From: Aquipuribacter sp051216895
GTDB taxonomy: Bacteria > Actinomycetota > Actinomycetes > Actinomycetales > JBBAYJ01
Length of the DNA: 64,000 bases
Assembly: GCF_051216895.1 (NCBI RefSeq)
Contig: NZ_JBPKAO010000009.1
Location: 1-64,000, forward strand
Direction of reading: 5' to 3'
Below are positions 1 to 10,239 of the stretch, piece by piece. A program made the position numbers and the translations under genes. The notes below the pieces were generated by a model. The model searched no databases and was not told the DNA's origin. It was given only the letters and a program-made list of their open reading frames with translations. The first letter of the stretch is position 1, and each line of letters opens with the position of its first letter.

Positions 1-2514
1 CGGCTGCTGTCGGGACGTGGGCCGGTGCGGGTGGTGGTCGTCCCCAGCTGGGTGGGTGGGTGGTGAGTTGTTGGCCGGTGGGGGTGGTCCAGGTGGTGGT
101 GCCGTCGGGGGTGATGGTGAGGGTGAAGCCGGCTTGGTGCTTGCACTGGTGGTGCAGGCGGCACTCGGTGGCCATGGTGGTGTGGCAGGTGGGGCCGTGG
201 GGGTAGGGGGTGACGTGGTCGAGGTCGCAGGCGGTGGCGCGGCGGCGGCAGGTGGGGAAGCGGCAGGTGCGGTCGCGGGCGCGGATGAGGTCGGCGACGG
301 CGGCGCTGGGTCGGTAGGTGGTGTGGCGGGTGGTGTCGGCGCCGCACCCGGTGACCGGGCCAGTGCTGNGGTGGGGCCGTGGGGGTAGGGGGTGACGTGG
401 TCGAGGTCGCAGGCGGTGGCGCGGCGGCGGCAGGTGGGGAAGCGGCAGGTGCGGTCGCGGGCGCGGATGAGGTCGGCGACGGCGGCGCTGGGTCGGTAGG
501 TGCTGTGGCGGGTGGTGTCGGCGCCGCACCCGGTGACCGGGCCAGTGCTGGCACTGAGGCTGCTGGTGCTGGTGCTGGTGCTGGTGCCGGTGCTGGTGCT
601 GGGGCTGGGGCTGGTGGTGGTGCTGGTGGTGGGGTGGGGGGTGGTGGCGGTGATGTGGCCGGTGGTGGGGTCGGTGGTCCAGCGGCGCCAGCGGGCGTCG
701 GCGGCGAGGGCGCGGGCCAGGGGGGCGGGGATGGGGCCGTGGCCGTCGAGGTCGCCGGGTTCGTCGCCACCGGCCAGGACGGTGTCGGCGGTGGCGATCA
801 GGGCGAGGTCGATGTGGACGTTGTGGGCGCGGGTGAGGTCCTCGGAGGTGCCGAGGAGGGTGGCGAGGAACACGTCGACGCGGGTCTGGTCCAGGGTCCG
901 GGCCGCGTCGGGGCCGGACGCCGAGGCGTGGGTCTGCGCGGTGGCGGCGGGGTCAAGCCCGCGGGTGCCGGCTGGGTCCTGTCCGCGGGTGCCGGTGCGG
1001 GGGCCGGCGGGGGTGCTGGTGCGGGTGCCGGTGTGGGTGTCGGCGTGGAGGAGGTCGCGGGCGGTGGTGTCCAGGCGGGTGAACGCGGCGTGGAGGAGGT
1101 CGGCGCGGCCGGTGATGGACAGCAGGGCCATGCCGTCGGGCAGGTTCCGCAGGCTGCANNNNNNNNNNNNNNNNNNNNNNNNNNNNNAGGGTCCGGGCCG
1201 CGTCGGGGCCGGACGCCGAGGCGTGGGTCTGCGCGGTGGCGGCGGGGTCAAGCCCGCGGGTGCCGGCTGGGTCCTGTCCGTGGGTGCCGGCGGGGGTGCC
1301 GGTGCGGGTGTCGGCGTGGAGGAGGTCGCGGGCGGTGGTGTCCAGGCGGGTGAACGCGGCGTGGAGGAGGTCGGCGCGGCCGGTGATGGACAGCAGGGCC
1401 ATGCCGTCGGGCAGGTTCCGCAGGCTGCAGCCGCGGCGGGTGTCGGCCAGCGTGGTGCGGTCGGTCGCGCCGGCGGGGTCGACGCGCAGGACGAGGCGGG
1501 TGAGGCGGGCGGTGAGCTGGGCCGGGGTCAGCTGCCCGGCGGGGCGGGCGGGACGGCGGTCGCTCAGGGCGGGCACGCTGCCCGGGTGCAGGACCTCGGC
1601 CTCCACCAGCGCGGCCAACCCGCCCCTGGCCCTCGTGCCGTCCGTGCCGTCCGTGCCGTCCGTGCCGCCGAACTGCTCGGAGGGCTCGCTGGGGTCGGGG
1701 TCGCTGGGCTCGGGGCCCTCGAGCCCGTCCGGCTCAGCGTTGTCGTCGCCGTCCTGGGACGCAGGTAGGTGGCGGACGGCGTCGCAGATGCGGCGGGCGC
1801 GAATGAGGTCGACGTGTCCGGCCTGCAGGGCCTGGAACGTGACCGGTCGCCGCTCGACGAGCTCGACCGCGAGCTCGAGGCGGTCCCGGGCGATGACCGG
1901 GGACACCGTCAACGCCAACGACACCTCCTGCGCGGTGAACCGGTCGACCTNGGGCCCTCCGGGTGGCACCCCTCCGTCGCCGCGGGGTCCTCACTGCCGG
2001 GGTCTCCGCTGCCGGGGTCTCCGTTGCTGGGGTCCTCGTTGCTGGCGGGGGGTAGGTGGCGGACGGCGTCGCAGATGCGGCGGGCGCGGAGGAGGTCGAC
2101 GTGTCCGGCCTGCAGGGCCTGGAACGTGACCGGTCGCCGCTCGACGAGCTCGACCGCGAGCTCGAGGCGGTCCCGGGCGATGACCGGGGACACCGTCAAC
2201 GCCAACGACACCTCCTGCGCGGTGAACCGGTCGACCTTGTCCACGTCCACCGGCTTCGCCCGGGTCGTGCCGGGGGTCAGGCCCCGAGCCCGGTCGACCT
2301 CCCGGGCGACCGAGCGGGCCCGGGCCACGGCCTGCTGACGACGGATACCGGCCAGGGTGGCGATGGCCTGCAGCTCCACCGCATCCGCCGCCGCCCGCAC
2401 GAACCCCGTCGAGGCCATCGCCGCCACCGCCGCCGCCGCCAGATCAGCAGCACCGGGGTCACCGGACTCGTCGGGCTCACCCGACTCTGGCGCGACATCA
2501 GCGGCGGAAGGCAT
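1..2514 (-). CDS. HNH endonuclease with DUF222 (13E12 family), broken by assembly gaps and open at the window edge
   Basis: A predicted HNH nuclease of the DUF222 family, which is multicopy in many actinobacteria and of uncertain role. The N-terminal part starts with an ATG at 2514 (MPSAADVAPESG) and runs through a DUF222-like helical region. The C-terminal part, read from about 290 to 100, contains CRFPTCRRRATACDLDHVTP, the C-x4-C plus DLDH pattern of the HNH site. N junctions at 369, 1159-1187, 1951 and 2623-2625 interrupt the frame, and sequence on either side of each is duplicated, so the length is not reliable. A second copy of the start lies at 2690 beyond the last junction. The linkers are low-complexity Thr/Gly/Asp/Pro repeats. 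The C-terminus leaves the window on the left. Family assignment is secure; whether this is one gene or a chimera of paralogues is not. Confidence 0.8.
188..550. repeat. 181-bp duplication flanking the single N at 369
   Basis: Bases 188-368 recur at 370-550 with one visible mismatch (321 g, 503 c). The copy covers the HNH-encoding part of the DUF222 gene. Duplication meeting exactly at an N indicates two contig ends joined without merging their overlap. The mismatch suggests strain variants or paralogous gene copies rather than identical reads. Confidence 0.85.
893..1429. repeat. Near-duplicate segments flanking the 29-N gap at 1159-1187
   Basis: 893-1158 and 1188-1429 encode the same stretch of the DUF222 protein but differ in length by about 24 bp inside a Gly/Thr/Pro-rich linker, and by substitutions. 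The copies are therefore not one sequence assembled twice; they look like two alleles or paralogues joined by scaffolding. Confidence 0.8.
1764..2237. repeat. 187-bp near-duplicate flanking the N at 1951
   Basis: 1764-1950 and 2051-2237 match over about 187 bp with a few substitutions near 1801 and 2088. The 99 bp between the N and the second copy is a linker made of short repeats related to ccggggtctccg. This is a third scaffold-junction duplication in the same gene. Confidence 0.8.
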
Positions 2515-2798
2515 ACGACGATGATGGTCGGAACCCCGGACACAACTCGGGTGTCGAGCCGCCCCTGCCCCTGCTTCGCCGCGGACCCGACCGTCCCTAC
2601 GGGTCGTCGATCAGGTCTTCGANNNGCACCGGGGTCACCGGACTCGTCGGGCTCACCCGACTCTGGCGCGACATCAGCGGCGGAAGGCATACGACGATGA
2701 TGGTCGGAACCCCGGACACAACTCGGGTGTCGAGCCGCCCCTGCCCCTGCTTCGCCGCGGACCCGACCGTCCCTACGGGTCGTCGATCAGGTCTTCGA
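2450..2798. repeat. 173-bp identical duplication flanking the NNN at 2623-2625
   Basis: 2450-2622 and 2626-2798 appear identical. The copy holds the DUF222 start codon, the intergenic spacer and the last codons of the signal peptidase gene. Collapsing it would put the DUF222 start directly downstream of lepB. This is an unmerged contig overlap, not a biological repeat. Confidence 0.9.
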
Positions 2799-3318
2799 TG
2801 CGCGAGGGCGGTCTGACGCGGAGCACGGCCACCCCGACCACGTCGTCGAGAAGGACCGCACCGTGGTGCCGGGAGTCGATCGAGCGCTCTCGGTGGTCTC
2901 CCAGGACGAACACGCTACGGGGCGGGACGACTACTGGCCCGAACCAGGTCCCGTCGACGGTCTTGGGGTCGACGTCCTCGGTGACGCGTACGCCGTCGAT
3001 CAGGAGGACCCCGTCTGCCACGCCGACCTCCTGACCCCCGGTCGCGACCACCCGCTTGAGGACGACCGCGCCGTCGACGGGGGATCTGACCGCGACCACG
3101 TCGCGCCGGTCCGGGTCGGCGGTCCTCATGAGCAGGACGACCTGGCCGGCGAGCAGCGTCGGAGCCATGCTGTCGCCGGACACCATGACCGGGCTAAGGG
3201 CGACGAGCCGGACGACCACCACCACGAGGACCGCGCCCCCGAGCAGGAGTCGGGGGAGGCGTCGGCTGCAGCGACGTCGTCCCGGTGGGCTGGCCGGTCG
3301 GGCTGCTGGGGGGCTCAC
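2773..3318 (-). CDS. lepB: Signal peptidase I
   Basis: Membrane-bound serine protease of the S26 family that cleaves signal peptides from exported proteins. The 181 residues include one N-terminal membrane segment (about 24-46), the nucleophile in SGDSMAPTL (about 48-56), the general-base lysine in VVLKRVVA, and the box VLGDHRERSIDSRHHG near 140. It is short and single-spanning, as in Gram-positive enzymes. The GTG at 3318 gives a 125-bp overlap with the multicopper oxidase gene on the same strand, which is unusually long; a later start just before the membrane segment would reduce it. Overlap with an exported oxidase suggests a dedicated processing role, but that is inference. Confidence 0.9.
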   Translation of the reverse strand: MSPPAARPASPPGRRRCSRRLPRLLLGGAVLVVVVVRLVALSPVMVSGDSMAPTLLAGQVVLLMRTADPDRRDVVAVRSPVDGAVVLKRVVATGGQEVGVADGVLLIDGVRVTEDVDPKTVDGTWFGPVVVPPRSVFVLGDHRERSIDSRHHGAVLLDDVVGVAVLRVRPPSRIEDLIDDP

Positions 3319-5101
3319 TCGGCTGCTCCTCGTTGGGCCCTTGCGTCGGCGTCGCCGTCGGCTCCCCGACCGGCACCTGCGTAGGTGCGCCCGTGGGTGC
3401 CTCGCCGGGCCCCTCGGACGGCTCGGCCGACGGATCCTCGCCCGGCCCGCCCGGGTGGCCGTACGTGTAGTCCTTGACGGGTGGTGCCGCGGTCCGTGGA
3501 TCGGTCGTGTCGTCGTCCGCGTCGTAGGGGCCGACCGCGAACTGGGCCATCATGGCGTGGTCCTCGTGCGGCAGGTTGTGGCAGTGGATCATGTACTTGC
3601 CCTGGTGCGGGTAGAAGGCGGCAAGGACGGCCACGGTTTCGCTCTCCCCCACGTAGACGGTGTCCTTCGGGCCGCGTTCCCAGGGGAACGGCGGGGCCCC
3701 GTTCCGGGACAGCACCTGGAAGTCGACCAGGTGCATGTGCACCGGATGGAACCAGCCGCCCGAGCTGTTCTCGAAGATCCACCGCTCCACCGCCCCCAGG
3801 GCGGGGTTCGCCAGCACGTCCCGGTAGCCACCGGCCTCGACGACCTCCCACGACGTCTCGCCGATCTGCCACTCGTTCGTCCTGTCGTCCCGCTTCAGCC
3901 GGAACCGTCGGGTGCGGGTGGCCTGCGCGGCCGTCAGCCGCATCGGTGCGGAGTCCTGCAGCAGGTCGGGGATGTGATCCCACGTCGGGTCGGCCTGGTC
4001 CACGGGGTCGTCCACCACGTCGAACGCCATGACCTGGTCGGTGGGGTCGTAGTCCCGGTTGTTCTCGTTGCTGTCGTTGAGCAGCTTCACCCTGGTGCCC
4101 GGCGCGTAGCCGGAGAAGTCGACCAGGACCTCGACACGTTCGGCGCCGCCCTGCCGCCACGAGCTGAGGGGGACGCTCCGCGGCACGAGGCCGGCGTCGG
4201 TGCCGACGAGGTGCACCGGCTCGTCGGTGGACAGCCGGAACCGGAAGGACCGCGCCAACGTCGCGACGAGGATGCGCAGGCGATAGACCCGGCGCCTGAC
4301 CTTCATCACCGGCCACGGGACCCCGTTGACCAGGATGACGTCGCCCCAGAGGCCCGAGCGCTGCCGGTCGTCGAACGCGAGCCCGCCGTTGCGGTCGAAG
4401 ATCGCGTCCCCGATGAGCAGGGCGACGTCGAACTCGCCCTGCGGCAGGGTGACCCGCTCCCAGGGGTCGTGCAGGTGGTACTGCGCGTAGAGCCCGCCGT
4501 AGACGTTCTCTGCCGTGCGGTGCTGGGCATGGTCGTGGTACCAGATCGACCGGGCCGTGCAGTCGTTCTCGTACCAGTAGTGCTTGAAGTAGCCCGGGCC
4601 ACTCAGGTCGGCCGCGTACCCGTCGTACTGCGGTCGGGACGGGTGCCCGTGGAGGTGGGTGGACAGCAGGAACTCGTGCCCGTGCTGCTCGTTGAACAGC
4701 GGCAGGTGGTTGCGGATCCGCAACCGGACCGGTGTGCCACGGTCCACGTGGATGGCAGGTCCGGGGACCAGGCCGTCGTAGCCGTACACGGGTGTCCGGA
4801 TCCCGGTCACGATCTCGGCGGTGCCCTTGCGGGCCGTGATGTCGTAGTGGACGACGCCGTCGACGACGTCGACCGGGGTGGCCACGGGCTCGGGGACGAA
4901 GGCGCGACGGTACGGCCGCGGCATGAGGCGGTCAGGCAGCTGACTGGCGGACTTGGTGTCGGCCGGGGGGCCTGTGGGCAACAAGAAGGACGCCAGGCCG
5001 ATGGAGCCGATGCCCCCGGCCGCGATCGCCTCGCGTCGGGTGAGCATGGGCCGAGAGCGGTCCGCCGTCGGGCCCGAGGCCGTGTGGTCGTCGTCACGCA
5101 T
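3194..5101 (-). CDS. Multicopper oxidase, CotA/laccase-like, Tat-exported
   Basis: A secreted copper oxidase that would couple oxidation of phenols, bilirubin-like compounds or metal ions to reduction of oxygen to water. All four copper-binding motifs are present: HLHGH (about 148-152), WYHDHAQH (187-194), HPVHMH (451-456) and HCHNLPHEDH (505-514). The N-terminus has TRREAIAAGG followed by a hydrophobic stretch, a twin-arginine-type signal. After the last copper motif comes a tail of about 110 residues rich in Pro, Thr, Glu and Gly, partly encoded inside the lepB overlap. I chose the ATG at 5101; the frame extends to a TTG at 5152, and another ATG at 5047 directly precedes the Tat motif. The natural substrate cannot be read from sequence. 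Confidence 0.92.
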   Translation of the reverse strand: MRDDDHTASGPTADRSRPMLTRREAIAAGGIGSIGLASFLLPTGPPADTKSASQLPDRLMPRPYRRAFVPEPVATPVDVVDGVVHYDITARKGTAEIVTGIRTPVYGYDGLVPGPAIHVDRGTPVRLRIRNHLPLFNEQHGHEFLLSTHLHGHPSRPQYDGYAADLSGPGYFKHYWYENDCTARSIWYHDHAQHRTAENVYGGLYAQYHLHDPWERVTLPQGEFDVALLIGDAIFDRNGGLAFDDRQRSGLWGDVILVNGVPWPVMKVRRRVYRLRILVATLARSFRFRLSTDEPVHLVGTDAGLVPRSVPLSSWRQGGAERVEVLVDFSGYAPGTRVKLLNDSNENNRDYDPTDQVMAFDVVDDPVDQADPTWDHIPDLLQDSAPMRLTAAQATRTRRFRLKRDDRTNEWQIGETSWEVVEAGGYRDVLANPALGAVERWIFENSSGGWFHPVHMHLVDFQVLSRNGAPPFPWERGPKDTVYVGESETVAVLAAFYPHQGKYMIHCHNLPHEDHAMMAQFAVGPYDADDDTTDPRTAAPPVKDYTYGHPGGPGEDPSAEPSEGPGEAPTGAPTQVPVGEPTATPTQGPNEEQPSEPPSSPTGQPTGTTSLQPTPPPTPARGRGPRGGGRPARRP

Positions 5102-5274
5102 GGCTCGATGCTGGTCGGGCTGCGTTGGGAAAACCTTGGTGTCAACACTCAACGTGACTGGTGAACGACATCAAAGCAGGACAAAGCCGTCGGTCATCAC
5201 TCTCCGTAGTCTTGCGGCCTCCTCGGATTTGGGGGCGGCGATGCCCCACCGAGGGCTGGGGGGGGCCGGGCGTC

Positions 5275-5304
5275 GATGACCATGATCATCGATCATCGAT
5301 CAGC
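5275..5304 (+). promoter_or_regulatory. Tandem heptamer repeats, candidate SARP/BTAD operator
   Basis: Three consecutive 7-bp units, gatcatc (5284-5290), gatcatc (5291-5297) and gatcagc (5298-5304), preceded by a related gatgacc at 5275. They are AT-rich relative to the surroundings and lie 54 bp upstream of the BTAD regulator start, in the spacer shared with the divergent oxidase. SARP-type regulators are known to bind direct heptamer repeats, usually with about 11-bp spacing, so the 7-bp spacing here is atypical. Confidence 0.4.
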
Positions 5305-5358
5305 AGGCGCGGCAGGCGGGCACCCCCGGGTGGCACCGTGACGGGACGGAGGAGCCGG

Positions 5359-6294
5359 ATGAGCGACGAGGACGAGCGGGGAGCCGCCGACGAGGTGGCG
5401 GAGGGGCGCACCCGGGTCGACCTGGTGGGTGACGTCCGGGTCCGACGCGGCGCGGTGGTCCTCGGGTCCAGGCAGCTGGGCGGGACGAAGCCACGACTCG
5501 TCCTCGTCTCGCTGGTGCTGTCGGCCGGCCTCCCGGTGTCCAAGGAGCGGCTGGTGGAGCAGCTGTGGGGAGAGCACCCGCCGGAGGGAGCCGTCCCGGC
5601 CCTGGAGAGCCATGTGAGCGTGCTCCGGTCGCGGCTGGCCGCGTTGGGCGGCTCGCCGCGGCTGGTGGCGACGGTCCCGCACGGCTACATGGTCGACACC
5701 ACCCGGCTCGACGTCGACGTCTGGCAGGCCGAGGCCGTGCTGGCGCTGCCGCCCACGCCCCGGGGCTCCGTCCCGACCGCCGCCGCCCGGGCGACCCTCC
5801 GCCGGGCCCTGGAGCGGGTGGACGGTCCGCTGCTGGCGGACGAGGCCGACCTGCCCTGGTTGGAGGCAGCCCGCGCCAGGCACGGTCGTCTGCTGGGCGA
5901 GCTGCGCAGCCGGGCCGCCCGCTACGAGCTGGAGGCAGGCAACGCCGAGGAGGGACTTCGGCTGGCGGCCCGGAGCCTCGAGCAGGACCCGCTGGACGAG
6001 CGGTCCTGGTGCACGCTGCTGGAGGGCCACATCGCGCTGGGGCAGCCGGTCGAGGCCGTCCGGGCCTTCACCCGTTGCAGGGACGTCCTCCGGCAGCACC
6101 TGGGGTGTGTACCCGGACCGCGGGTGCAGGTCGCCCTGCGGCGTGCCCTCGGGGCAACCGCCGACGACGGGTCGGCCGACCTCCTGGTCCTGCTGCTCCG
6201 GATGCAGGACGCAACGCTCGCCAAGACCGAGGACGAACGACGCCGGGTGTACAGCAGGGCCCGGTCGGCGTTGCTCGAGGCTGCCTCTGTGTGA
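5359..6294 (+). CDS. SARP-type transcriptional regulator with BTAD domain
   Basis: Predicted DNA-binding activator: an OmpR-like winged helix (about 15-110, including VPVSKERLVEQLWGEHPPEG-like helix residues and the wing VATVPHGYMV) followed by a bacterial transcriptional activation domain (about 115-260, with EADLPWLEAARARHGRLLGE and DPLDERSWCTLLEGHIALG). The C-terminal 50 residues are not assigned. I chose the ATG at 5359, preceded by acggaggag at 5345-5353; the open frame begins at 5161 but its first 66 residues are not domain-like. It is divergent from the multicopper oxidase and 155 bp upstream of a two-component pair, either of which could be its target. Confidence 0.87.
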   Translation: MSDEDERGAADEVAEGRTRVDLVGDVRVRRGAVVLGSRQLGGTKPRLVLVSLVLSAGLPVSKERLVEQLWGEHPPEGAVPALESHVSVLRSRLAALGGSPRLVATVPHGYMVDTTRLDVDVWQAEAVLALPPTPRGSVPTAAARATLRRALERVDGPLLADEADLPWLEAARARHGRLLGELRSRAARYELEAGNAEEGLRLAARSLEQDPLDERSWCTLLEGHIALGQPVEAVRAFTRCRDVLRQHLGCVPGPRVQVALRRALGATADDGSADLLVLLLRMQDATLAKTEDERRRVYSRARSALLEAASV

Positions 6295-6449
6295 CCGCCG
6301 GGTGCCGCTGGGTCGTGGACGGCCCAGTGCCGGCACCCGGACGGCCCTGCGGCCCCGGCGGTGTGCCCAAAACGGTGGCGACGCCGTGCAGAGACGCGCA
6401 TGCTGTGGGGTCGCGGGGACGAACGCACCACGACTGAGGCAGGGATTCG

Positions 6450-7118
6450 ATGTCGACGGTCGCCCAGGAGGTCACGACCGTGCTGGTGGTCGACGACCAC
6501 AGCACGTTCGCCGAGCTCCTCGGTGGTGCCCTGGACCGGGAGCCCGACCTGCGCTGCGTGGGTCATGCGACGTCGGCGGCGCAGGCGCTCGAGATGGCGG
6601 TGAGCCTGCGGCCGGATCTCGTCGTCATGGACGTCCGCCTGCCCGACGTGGACGGGTTCATCGCGACCGAGCGGGTCCTCGAAGCGGTACCCACGACCAC
6701 GGTCGTCATCCTCACCGCGCACGCCTCCACCGAGCTGGTGCACCGCGCCGCCTCGTCCGGGGCCAGCGGCTTCCTCCCCAAGGACGGCGCGCTCTCGGTC
6801 GTCCTCGACACCCTCCGCAGCGCGCGGCGAGGCAGCATCATCGTGCCGCCCTCCCTGCTGACGACGGACCGCACCGCCGGCCACGCATCTGTCTCTCACC
6901 GCCCCAGCGCGGTGGAGCTCACCCCGCGCGAGCTGGAGGTGCTCCACCACATGGCCCAGGGGCACGACGTCGTGACCACGTCCCGGAGGCTGGGCATCGC
7001 CGAGAGCACCTGCCGCGGCCACGTCAAGACCATCCTGGTGAAGCTCGACGCGCACACGCAGCTGGAGGCGGTCGTCAAGGCGGTGCGCCGCGGCATCGTG
7101 TCCCTGGTCGAGGACTAG
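6450..7118 (+). CDS. NarL/FixJ-family response regulator
   Basis: Two-component response regulator: receiver domain (about 9-125) with the acidic pair in VLVVDDH, the phosphoacceptor Asp in LVVMDVRLPD near 60, and the conserved Thr and Lys (ILTAHA, FLPKDG). The C-terminal LuxR-type helix-turn-helix (about 150-215) has TPRELEVLHHMAQGHD and TCRGHVKTILVKL. The stop overlaps the GTG of the histidine kinase by one base (TAGTG), so the two are translationally coupled. The position of the receiver Lys and the HTH spacing look normal. The signal sensed is unknown. Confidence 0.95.
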   Translation: MSTVAQEVTTVLVVDDHSTFAELLGGALDREPDLRCVGHATSAAQALEMAVSLRPDLVVMDVRLPDVDGFIATERVLEAVPTTTVVILTAHASTELVHRAASSGASGFLPKDGALSVVLDTLRSARRGSIIVPPSLLTTDRTAGHASVSHRPSAVELTPRELEVLHHMAQGHDVVTTSRRLGIAESTCRGHVKTILVKLDAHTQLEAVVKAVRRGIVSLVED

Positions 7119-8563
7119 TGGCATCCGCCCCGTCGCACGACGACGTGCAGGACGACGAGCCCGGGGCCCGCGCAAGGTCACCCCAAGGTGGCGACGGCAT
7201 GGTCGAGGACGTGGACTTGTCGGCGCTTCGCCCCCTCGACGGTGCTCCGGTCGGGCCCCTCCCGTCGGGGGACGGTCTGACAGCCGTCTGGCCGCGCCCC
7301 CTCCTGTCGGGGGTGTCGGGCGCCTGGCGTTCCTCGTCCGGGGTGGCGTCGGTCGTGAGGCGCTACCTGGCCGTGAGTGGTGTCGTCCTGCTCGCGGTCG
7401 GCGTCCCCACCGCCGTGGCCCTCTCCACCGTCGCCCACGAGCTGGCCACGGCCGCGGCCATCGAGCGGGCCGACCGGTTCGCCGACCGGGTCGTCGGGCC
7501 GATGCTGGCCCCGGAACCCACCGGGACGGCCGCCGAGGTCGGCGCCGGGGCGCTGGACCGTGTGGTGGCCGCACGACTGGCCGACGGCTCGATGGACGGC
7601 GTCCGGGTGTGGGACCACGACGGCCTGCTGCTGTACAGCGCGGGCGAGGCTCCGGGCGAGACCGCCGAGGTGGTCTCCCTCGACGTGGCGCACGAGGGTG
7701 ACGCCGTGTTCGAGGGCACGGAGCAGGTGCGGGTCCTGACCGCTGCGGATGTCGGGCTCGTGGACCCGCTCGCTGTCGAGGTGCTCGTCCCCCGGGACGA
7801 GGTGCTGCGGGTCGAGCAGCGGTTGCGGTGGCCGTTCGTGCTCGCGGGGATGCTGGGACTGCTGGCGCTGACCACGGCCCAGCTGCCGCTGGCGATCTCG
7901 ATGGCGAAGCGCGTCCAGGACGTGGAGCAGTCGAGGCGGATGCTCCTGGCCCAGGCCGTGGCCGCCTCGGAGCTGGAGCGCCGCAGGCTCGCCCAGCAGC
8001 TCCACGACGACGTCATCCAGGACCTGGCCGGGCTCGGCTACTCCCTCGACTCGATCGCCCGCCACCTCCCGCAGGCCCAGCGAGGGCCCGTCGTCGCGGC
8101 CCGGGAGCTGTTGCAGTCGGACGTGACGAAGCTGCGCGACATCCTGGCCGACGTCTACCCGAGCCAGGTGGCCCATGCGCAGCTCCTCGAGCGGCTGGAC
8201 GCGTTGGCGGCGACGCTGCGCCAGGACGGGACGGACGTCGTCCTCGACGTCGACATCGCCGCGCCCCTGGACGTCGGACGGGCGACCCTGCTGCACCGCG
8301 TGGCCCGCGAGGCGCTCACGAACGTCGGCAAGCACGCAGACGCCGGTCGGGTCCGGGTGACGGTTCGGCACAGCGGGCGGGGGACCGAGCTGCGGGTACG
8401 GGACGACGGTCGTGGTTTCGAGACCGGGGACGGGGAGGCCTACGGACACGTGGGGCTGCGACTGGTGCACGACCTCGTGCAGGAGTTCGACGGGGCGTTG
8501 AGGGTGGTCAGCGAGCCCGACGCGGGCACGGTGGTCAGCCTGCGGCTCCCACCGCCTCGTTGA
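7118..8563 (+). CDS. Membrane sensor histidine kinase, NarL-partner type (HisKA_3)
   Basis: Partner kinase of the preceding regulator. From the GTG at 7118 it has 481 residues. There is a hydrophilic N-terminus, a membrane segment near 85-107, an extracellular sensor of about 145 residues, a second membrane segment near 253-275, then a dimerisation/phosphoacceptor helix with LAQQLHDDVIQDLAGLGYSL (His in LHDD) and a HATPase_c domain with EALTNVGKHA and DDGRGF. The first 80 residues are poorly structured, so an internal start such as the ATG at 7199 is possible. Convergent with the transglycosylase gene, 27 bp apart. Confidence 0.92.
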   Translation: MASAPSHDDVQDDEPGARARSPQGGDGMVEDVDLSALRPLDGAPVGPLPSGDGLTAVWPRPLLSGVSGAWRSSSGVASVVRRYLAVSGVVLLAVGVPTAVALSTVAHELATAAAIERADRFADRVVGPMLAPEPTGTAAEVGAGALDRVVAARLADGSMDGVRVWDHDGLLLYSAGEAPGETAEVVSLDVAHEGDAVFEGTEQVRVLTAADVGLVDPLAVEVLVPRDEVLRVEQRLRWPFVLAGMLGLLALTTAQLPLAISMAKRVQDVEQSRRMLLAQAVAASELERRRLAQQLHDDVIQDLAGLGYSLDSIARHLPQAQRGPVVAARELLQSDVTKLRDILADVYPSQVAHAQLLERLDALAATLRQDGTDVVLDVDIAAPLDVGRATLLHRVAREALTNVGKHADAGRVRVTVRHSGRGTELRVRDDGRGFETGDGEAYGHVGLRLVHDLVQEFDGALRVVSEPDAGTVVSLRLPPPR

Positions 8564-8590
8564 CGTCCGCCGTCGTCGGGGGGTGTCGGT

Positions 8591-10225
<1,635 letters not shown>

Positions 10226-10239
10226 CGTCCTGCGTCCGG

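Noticed and set aside
540..650. Dense ggtgct repeats that could look like a minisatellite or CRISPR-like array
   Set aside because: They encode a Thr/Ser/Pro-type low-complexity linker of the DUF222 protein on the minus strand and have no spacer structure.
1..2690. Tandem DUF222 paralogues in a row
   Set aside because: Each duplicated stretch meets at an N run, so the duplication is better explained by unmerged contig ends.
3056..5164. A 702-codon open frame opposite the multicopper oxidase
   Set aside because: No domain or motif is visible, while the opposite strand has all four copper-binding motifs.
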